From the NCBI GenBank assembly GCA_036877525.1, contig JAZGTH010000066.1, positions 6,732,001 to 6,796,000 on the forward strand: DNA of 64,000 bases. Reading direction: 5' to 3'. Numbering within the stretch: position 1 is the first letter of the stretch; each line of letters opens with the position of its first letter. Origin of the DNA: Chromobotia macracanthus. Lineage: Eukaryota; Chordata; Actinopteri; Cypriniformes; Botiidae. Of the stretch, positions 56,868 through 64,000 are shown in pieces. The position numbers were made by a program, and so were the translations under genes. The notes beneath the pieces were generated by a model that did no database searches, was not told the DNA's origin, and saw nothing but the letters and a program-made list of their open reading frames with translations.

Positions 56868-56870
<3 letters not shown>

Positions 56871-59800
56871 CATATTTAAAACCCTTTCAATTGACATAAA
56901 AGCATTGTGGGAGAAATTATGCTTGCTTTGAAAACATCAGTCAGTGACAGCATTCATAGCAAACCAAAAAAAAAAAAACACCACACACATTTATTTGTAT
57001 GTGTGTGTATCATAGGGATATTTTAAGGCTAATGCTAGAATTTCTTGGATTATCCTAATTAGGTTACTGGTATGTAAATGAAGTCTGGGTGTTTCTCTCC
57101 ACCACAATGTGCCAGAGCTGTGGCTATGCCTGCAAACTTTTTTTTCATCCTAAATACAAGCAACTGTTTGTTTGCACTGCTGCCATGGAAACATAAATTA
57201 AATCAAATCATATAAATTTTAAGAATAGAAGGGAGAAGCCAATATGAAGGGAGAGATATAATTATGATTTATGTTGTGTTTTATTATCTGAAAGATTTAG
57301 CAGTGTTGTGTTTATAGTTGTGGCTGTGAGCTACATAATAATATGAAATTCAACTAAAATAATGACAACGTGAGATATGTAGTAGGCAGTTAAAAATTGC
57401 TGAGAAACATACAATTTACAACATAGTCAATAAATAAAAGAAAAAATAAAATGAATAGAATGAAAGAATGTTAAACAAGGAAGAGAAAGAGTGAAATAAA
57501 ACAGTTTTAGTTGATTTTGAAGTGAATAACTTACAACCGTGTGACCTTTCAATGCATTGAGGGTGTAATTTCCACTCCTCACCACAAGAGGACCCCTTGA
57601 GCAGTTTGTGTATTTAAACCTACAGAAAAGGCTTTCTGTCAAAATGTTTGTATTGTAACAACTACTTGGCAGTGAAAGATAAAACAAGATAAAACAAATA
57701 AACAGAAAGAAAGGGGTTGCATTAAACTGTCTTGTCCTCTTGAGAAAGACTGTAGTGTATGTAGTGGTGTAGGCTATAGATTATTGAGGAAAATAAATGA
57801 AAGACACCTTATTTCAGATTAATGTCTAGCTATATGCATTACTTATATACAAATATAACACTGACCTACAGGATAATGCTGGTGTTGTGACAGAGAATTT
57901 AGTGTAAAGTAAAAATAATCCACAAACAGAGTCATCAAGTTTCTCTGTTGTGTGATTGTGAGCTCGGAAGGGGCTTCAGATTGCGGCATAAATTGGGGCA
58001 AGTGAATTTTGGGATTTAGATTAAATATCGGGTCTTAACCTGAACCAATAACATTTTTTGAGGTTTTGAATAACCAATGTACTTCATATTAATGTAACAA
58101 CGGCATTATGTGACAACATCTCACTAGGAGTTGCCACCATTGTTTTCCTGGACAATAACAGTGGAAATGTTTAAAAGCTTTTTCTGTAGCCAAGGTATGT
58201 GTCTATATAGAAACAGCCTTTCAAAAATGGACCTATCCTAAAAAATATTTACCGGAGTAAAAAGTGTGACAACTAGCCCCGGCATGCCTTTGGAGTTCTG
58301 ATTTTGGTTGATTTTTATTGTGTGAATATTCAAAGTATCATTCCTGATCTAGCTTCAATCTTTTGGTACAATCAAAATGATTTGAGAGCTGGAGACAGTA
58401 TATTGCAGAAGGATGTAGGTAGTAAAGATAGTGGTTGATTTATGCAGTTATAAATGGTTATTGAAGGCAATGTGACATTTTCCATCTAAAGCAATTGACT
58501 TCTCAGTAAATGATGGCTTGACCATATGTGCTGCGTGACTCATCTGAGGTCACATGAGGCTGTGTTGATTCTAGCAGTGTGCATGTGTGTATAGTTTGTG
58601 AAAGGGGAAAAAAATCAAGATCTAAAACCATCCAGAAAGTATAGCAAGGTTTGCATGTGACAAAAATCCAGACCATGAATAAAATTCAAAAGCTGCAGAA
58701 GACAAACATCCATTGAGTTTTATCGACATCTGGTCGAACTCTTCAAAGGAGTGTGTTTGTGTCTGTGTAATGCAACAGATTTCATGTGTGTGATTTGGGA
58801 AGGTGTGTCTGTTATGGAGTGCATATAAACAGATGACAGTAAGTTTGGGATGAAGTGCTGGAGGTGTTTAGAGGTTAGAGATGTGATGAAATAGACTGTT
58901 TGGATTAAGGCTGCATAAAATGTATTTTCAAAATTGACCAATTGACATATCAGTCTTAAAACCCTGTTGACCTGTTTTGGGTTTGGGTTGACCTGATCCT
59001 GACCAGACACATCAGATCTGATCCTAAATTCTATGGATCCTATTTAACACTTGAAGAACAAATCAGGATTTATAAGTGCAGAAACTGATGTGATGTTCTT
59101 AGTGGTCATGATTTTCTGAGTACCTTTGGTGATGTAAATGCAATAGGTGACCGACTGACTGAACTGATTAAAGGAATGACCATGTTTATGTGCACAAGAA
59201 TATTGTGGTATTCATCTGCACTTTTTTAAATATCCACTGTAACAGAATATTTATTTGTATCTGCAATTGTCCATAAGAAAGTAATTCTCAGACCTACAAG
59301 ATAGCAGGCAGTTGTATTATGTCAAGCACACATTTTTTTGAGGCAGAGGGAAAGAGAATTGTTTACATCCCTTAAAACAAATGAACAAAAATCAATATAC
59401 ACTTCACTCAATTTCTTAGAAGAGTTTGCCAAACGCATGTTCATTCACATTCATTGCGAACGAATAACTTGCACATGCGCTTTAATTGCATTCTGTCGCC
59501 ATATAAGGATATTTGTGGCCGTTTTGTGAGTGGAATTGACACACTTGATCACATGTGATTTTAACATAATCTGCAATTAATAAAACAATTCACAAATGCA
59601 TTAAGAAAAATTTCTCCTCTGTACAGACATTTGAAAAATTGTCTATTTAAAAATTGACAGTTATCATATGGTCATATTTAGCATTTGAGCGAGCATCTGA
59701 ATATAATACATATGGTCTATCGCATTACAGAGAACTTGCAGCAGATAAACCCTGTACACCATGTACCCTGATCAATGAGAACCATACTGAAGGAAGTATG

Positions 59801-60358
59801 TTCTTCGAAAGACAGCACAGCAATAGGCCATTACAGACAACACAGTCATAACAGATGATGTTTTAAGGCTTAAGTAACTTGTTGTTTTGCAAGGTGTTGC
59901 CTGGATGCTTGAAAGAATGCCGCGGATGACTTCATTATTCCTACAACTGACCGACTGAGTTTTCTAAACCTTAAACAGTAAACAAAGAGATCCCAGCCTA
60001 CAAGGTTAAGACTTTTGTTAGCATTAACTACCTGGGCTGTGGTTCTGTCTTCCAGAGGAAAAAGTGACCCTGTTTTTTGCCCCCAAAACATTCCAGATCT
60101 GAAGTGGCCATCAGTACCCTCAAGTCAGTGCAAGTTGTGACCAGTATAATTTCAGAAGAATGTCTCTCAGCAGGTCATCACTCTTGCAGGACACTCATGA
60201 CATCACCAGAGACGTCCTGATTGTGAGAGAGATTAAATGCACATTCAGCCTGGCTGTACATTCATTGACTGAAACCTCTGGTGAACTTTGTTTTACAAAG
60301 GGATATTGTTTTGAGACCATATATAAGATGCAGCTAATTCAAAAATACAGTGGTGTGT
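56868..60358. other. AT-rich non-coding sequence, no gene seen
   Basis: No recognisable frame longer than 96 codons and none with family features. No repeat family identified. Confidence 0.4.
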
Positions 60359-60404
60359 CTATAGCATAATCTCTTCTGGACGCAAGGAAGAGATTATGCT
60401 ATAG
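60359..60404. repeat. Perfect 18-bp inverted repeat (hairpin), 10-base loop
   Basis: Left arm ctatagcataatctcttc (60359-60376), spacer tggacgcaag, right arm gaagagattatgctatag (60387-60404). The stem can extend by about five more pairs (gtgtc with gacac) across a small bulge. No transposon signature flanks it. Confidence 0.95.
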
Positions 60405-62540
60405 GGACACAAGCACATGTACAGATTGTGGGTAACAAACAATTTGTTATTCCAAATTGTAAGTATATAAATATACTTCCAATATTTAAATCTAAAAGCC
60501 TTTTTGTTTAGTCTAGCTGTTTAGGTACCTTATACAGAACAATAATTACACACACACAAAGCCACAGAGATGCCTTGGTGACTAAGATTGCGTTTTATAG
60601 AACTGAGGCAAGGACGACCCGACCCTCATGTTTGTTAACAGTGTTATGGTGGGTTGCCATGGTCTCAGGGAGCTCTCATGCCTGAATTGCCCCCTGCCTC
60701 AAATATATTGCTGGGCTAACGTAATTCGGTATGCTGGAGTTGTCTTGTTGCACTGCTGGAGACCCATACTAATTAATTGTCTTGCAGTGTAATTACCAAA
60801 ACATCTCACCACATCTCCTCCCTTCTCTTTGGGGAAATCGCCCTTGAGGTCCATCCAACCTCACACAGATGTCCGGGCCAGTAACATCAAGCGTTCTTGA
60901 GTTGTCTTCCTGATGCCAGCACCCCACACATTGACTGGCTTGCTTAGTGGATACCAGCAGTATCTCCAGCTACCAAAACACACTGAAATAGACTAAATAG
61001 CAAATGGCCCAACAACGCTGTCCACAAAATGACCTCTTCTAAAATGGACCATAAATATCAAATCCACACATTTTATTGCCAGTGACTGTTCTCCTCAAAT
61101 CAGCTGCTTAACATATTATTGTAAGATTTACTAAAGTGTGGAATTATTTTGATAACATGTTCTTCAGCCCTGGTCTTATATACAGACAACTATATCAAAG
61201 CCATTTGTATTTTTATTCACATGTTATTCACAAGTGTAAATGCTGTGGCACTATCAGAACATGTTTAGTTATCCCAACCAGTCTGCCATAGCAGCATTGG
61301 CTCAACCAATGGCATGCCTTTGGGCGGGGCCATTTGTTTGTTTGACCAATGAAAGACAGTGGAAGATTTGGAAAACATGTTTTGAAAACAATCAATATTT
61401 ATGCAGTTGTTTGGTCATGCAAGAGGTGGAAATTATGGTACTTAAAACTCTGAGCTGAAAATATCATACATTCATACATTTTCATACAAAGCTGAAAATA
61501 TTATACATTCATTTCATGTGCTCTGTTCCTCAATTCCCTAGATTATGCCTGGGTAACTTTATGAAATTCCTTCATTGCTAAGTAGAGCAAAAATTTCGTA
61601 TTTTTATTTCGCTATGCCTGATATAGTCTGAAAATGAATATGTACTGAAATGAATCACTTACCGTACTTTCTTACTAGCTATATGAACTATGTTTGCTAG
61701 GTCAGCCTTGTTACTGTAGTCAAAAGAAAACACGTAGGCCTAATGCAATATACTTTTTTATTGGATTTTGGGAAACAATATTTATTTTGAGTCTAAGATA
61801 TCAAGATTGTATTGTATTGGTAGTCTCCACCCCAAATTCCACTGCTGCTAAAGTTTCAATAGCTTTAAACTGACCTTCTAAAGCAAACAGCCCATTAACA
61901 AATCACAGAACTGCAGCAATCATTACCATCCCAGACCACCAATATACAACATAGTTCCATGCACTTTCTCATAAGGCATTTAAGAAATATTTTAAAGAGA
62001 AAACTAAACATAAATATAATAGAAATCCCATTGCTGATAGATCGCAGCTTGTATTGATTACGCTAAGCTAAACTGCAGGTAACAAGTGCATACTAAACGA
62101 CATCTGCAATACTGCGGCATGATTTAGTGAAGCTGATGGACCGCATTTTACTTTCTCACTTTAATGACACTCTGACACTTCAGTTTAATGTCAAATTTAC
62201 TCTAAGGTAACACAGTGAAGTGGAAAACCAGGATCTCTAATACACAGTAATGATTTGGTTTGGACAGTCCCAAATATGCCTAGCTTTTTTTGGCAAGTGC
62301 TGATACAAACCAAACGCTTTTCAAACAGCTGGTGCAGTCCAAGTAAAATCAGTATTAAAGTTAATAAGCCATATATTTTGCTTTATTAAAGAGATTACTT
62401 TGTATTTTCATTTATTAGGGTATTACAACCACTAAACCGCTTGAGTTTTTTGCACGCATCACTGAAACTTCACCAGGACAATTTGTATTAACAACAGTAC
62501 TGTGTTGTGGCGGTCATTTACATGTGGGCATCTTGCACTG
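60405..62540. other. Non-coding sequence, no gene seen
   Basis: 60640-60960 is complex and GC-richer, a weak conserved-element candidate, with TACTAATTAATTGTC and GTGTAATTACC motifs. A CCAAT-bearing stretch with GGGCGGGGCC lies at 61300-61335 but has no associated exon. Confidence 0.35.
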
Positions 62541-62542
62541 AA

Positions 62543-62585
62543 AGAGACTGAGAGAGAGAGATAGAGACAGAAAAAGAGAGAGAGA
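62543..62585. repeat. (GA)n imperfect microsatellite
   Basis: gagactgagagagagagata, then a gagacagaaaaagagagagagag-type tract. Confidence 0.92.
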
Positions 62586-63459
62586 TGGGTGTTGAGCAAA
62601 CATTGCACCCCATAAAAGAGCCCATTCATGAAAGACCATCCTGCATTCTGTTGCTATTTACAACAGTGTAGAGTTTCTTTTAATGCCTGTCTTGCCTGCA
62701 GTTTTCACAGTAACCTCACCCCCGCGGTAAACTCGCTCTGCACACACACGCTGCACTATTTCCATACAGGATCAGTTTAGTCTCAGTCTTTACTTAACCA
62801 TAATGTCAATACTGCTGAGAGGACACAGGCCCGCTCCCCCCACTACCCACAATTCCAACATTATTGGAAAAGTTTCACTCATGCATGACTCAAATAACAG
62901 CAAATCCGGATCAAATTTTTCAGAAACACTTTATGTGAAGCCTGTGTATATAGTATTATGTATTATAAAGGAATCATTATTGCATTATAAAGATGTTCAA
63001 AATGCTTTGAAATGCATACATTCATCTGTTTTGTATTAGTATAACATAACTAATTGTAATGACATGAAAATAGCAATTCATCATTTTGCACATTAAAAGA
63101 TAATGAAACATTGTAGCCACACATATATAACATGCATTGTTGATTGTTTTTAAATGCATTCAACTCATTCATTATGAATGCTTTTATAATGCATTATTTA
63201 CAATATACAGGCCTCACAGTGGTATTTTTCCTTTTTACAAACAAATGAGTAAGATTGTATTTAAATGCTAATTAATTCTAAATATCTAAATCTAAAGGTG
63301 CTTTCACATGTCAACATTCTCTATTTGACTGAGCTCCATGTCACCATGTGCCACATTATAATGCAAAGCTTAACATGTGCAACCTTTAAAATGAATAAAG
63401 GAGTGAATTATTGAATGCAATGCCAATTGAACACAAAGTGAAGTGTACAAATACTTGTG
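62586..63459. other. AT-rich non-coding sequence
   Basis: No gene or recognised repeat. Multiple ATAATGCATTAT-like palindromic stretches at about 62975-63200. Confidence 0.4.
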
Positions 63460-63474
63460 TACACACACACACAC
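63460..63474. repeat. (AC)n short microsatellite
   Basis: About seven AC units next to a T run. Confidence 0.9.
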
Positions 63475-63534
63475 TTTTTTCATGTTTTATGGAGGCATTC
63501 CATAGAGTAATAGTTTTAATACTGTACAAACTAT

Positions 63535-63745
63535 ATATTCTACGCCCTCCACTAACCCTACCTCTAAACTGAACCATCACAGTCTTTCTGCTGTTTCCGA
63601 TTTTCAAAAAAGACCACTGTATAATTTATTTTAGTAATTAAAGCTTGCTTCTTCATGGGAGCATAAAATGTCCCCACAATATTAAAGTTTATTGGTATCA
63701 CTATATTTGTGGGGACATTTGGTCCCCATAATGTAGTGAATACTG
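63535..63745. mobile_element. Fragment of an abundant fish repeat with GGGGAC/GTCCCC motifs
   Basis: Starts with cactaaccctacctctaaac, then gaaccatcacagtctttctg, and continues to aatgtccccacaatatt and tgtggggacatttggtcccc, ataatgtagtgaatactgg. This combination (CTAACCCTACC...CATCACAG, then TGGGGACATTTGGTCCCCATAATG) is one I recognise from high-copy teleost repeats. The class is uncertain to me. The GTCCCCACA and TGTGGGGAC copies form a short inverted pair. Confidence 0.55.
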
Positions 63746-64000
63746 GACCACACATACACACACAATAAAAGTGCCTCCCTATGATGCTATATGCAATTTT
63801 CATGTAAGGGTCAAATAAGAGCATGACACTTACAAAACCTAATTGGGAATAACCCCTCAATCCACATTTAGATGTGTGAGAACATGCAAAATTAAACTAA
63901 TCCTCTTTAGAATTAAGTTACTTGAAGGTAAAGTTTTTCATATAGATGACTGCTGTACAGATGACTGCTGTAAGGTGATTACATTGTGCACGCCTGAACA

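Noticed and set aside
61300..61335. Possible GC-box/CCAAT promoter (CCAAT, then GGGCGGGGCC, then CCAAT)
   Set aside because: Motifs are short and no exon, CpG island or gene follows on either strand.
1..64000. CRISPR array, operon or prokaryotic mobile system
   Set aside because: Sequence is clearly vertebrate: spliced leader signals, fish SINEs and MITEs, microsatellites, and low gene density.

Overview
The window looks like teleost fish DNA, probably from a cypriniform. It is AT-rich and gene-poor. It carries tRNA-derived SINE pieces, small inverted-repeat DNA transposon remnants with termini I associate with cyprinid genomes, and many (CA)n, (GA)n and (AT)n microsatellites. The species cannot be fixed from the sequence alone.

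Only one protein-coding gene is convincing. It is an unbroken 3,798-codon open frame on the minus strand (25572 down to 14176) in what appears to be a single giant coding exon. I identify it as the fish orthologue of ZNF469, a very large, mostly disordered nuclear C2H2 zinc-finger protein. In humans, loss of ZNF469 causes brittle cornea syndrome. Eight zinc-finger units can be placed: a C2HC-type finger near residue 811, one C2H2 finger at 2452, a triplet at 2971-3051, a pair at 3173-3222, and a last one at 3254-3274 preceded by an extra CxxC knuckle. A strong 3' splice site lies 183 bases upstream of the start codon, so the gene has at least one further 5' non-coding exon at higher coordinates. 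The 5' leader holds several short upstream ORFs. A likely 3' end (ATTAAA) lies about 1.1 kb downstream of the stop.

Layout: 1-13040 is intergenic DNA downstream of the gene. It contains a diverged, locally duplicated non-coding element (about 5593-5867 and 8942-9205, with a further partial repeat at 5536/6159), a compositionally distinct block at 10735-11670 rich in homeodomain/POU-like motifs, and a Tc1/mariner-like MITE at 12397-12642. 13040-14175 is the putative 3'UTR, 14176-25572 the CDS, and 25573-25755 the 5'UTR part of the coding exon. From 25756 to the window end is intron and/or upstream intergenic DNA. I see no convincing protein-coding gene in it, but it holds SINEs, foldback MITE arms, microsatellites, several candidate regulatory blocks, an 18-bp perfect inverted repeat at 60359-60404, and a candidate 5' non-coding exon at about 55855-55936.

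The likely theme is one developmental or matrix-regulatory transcription factor gene in a gene desert that may contain its regulatory elements. This fits general knowledge that non-coding variants upstream of human ZNF469 associate with corneal thickness. The conserved-element calls here are inferred from composition, motifs and internal duplication, not from alignments.
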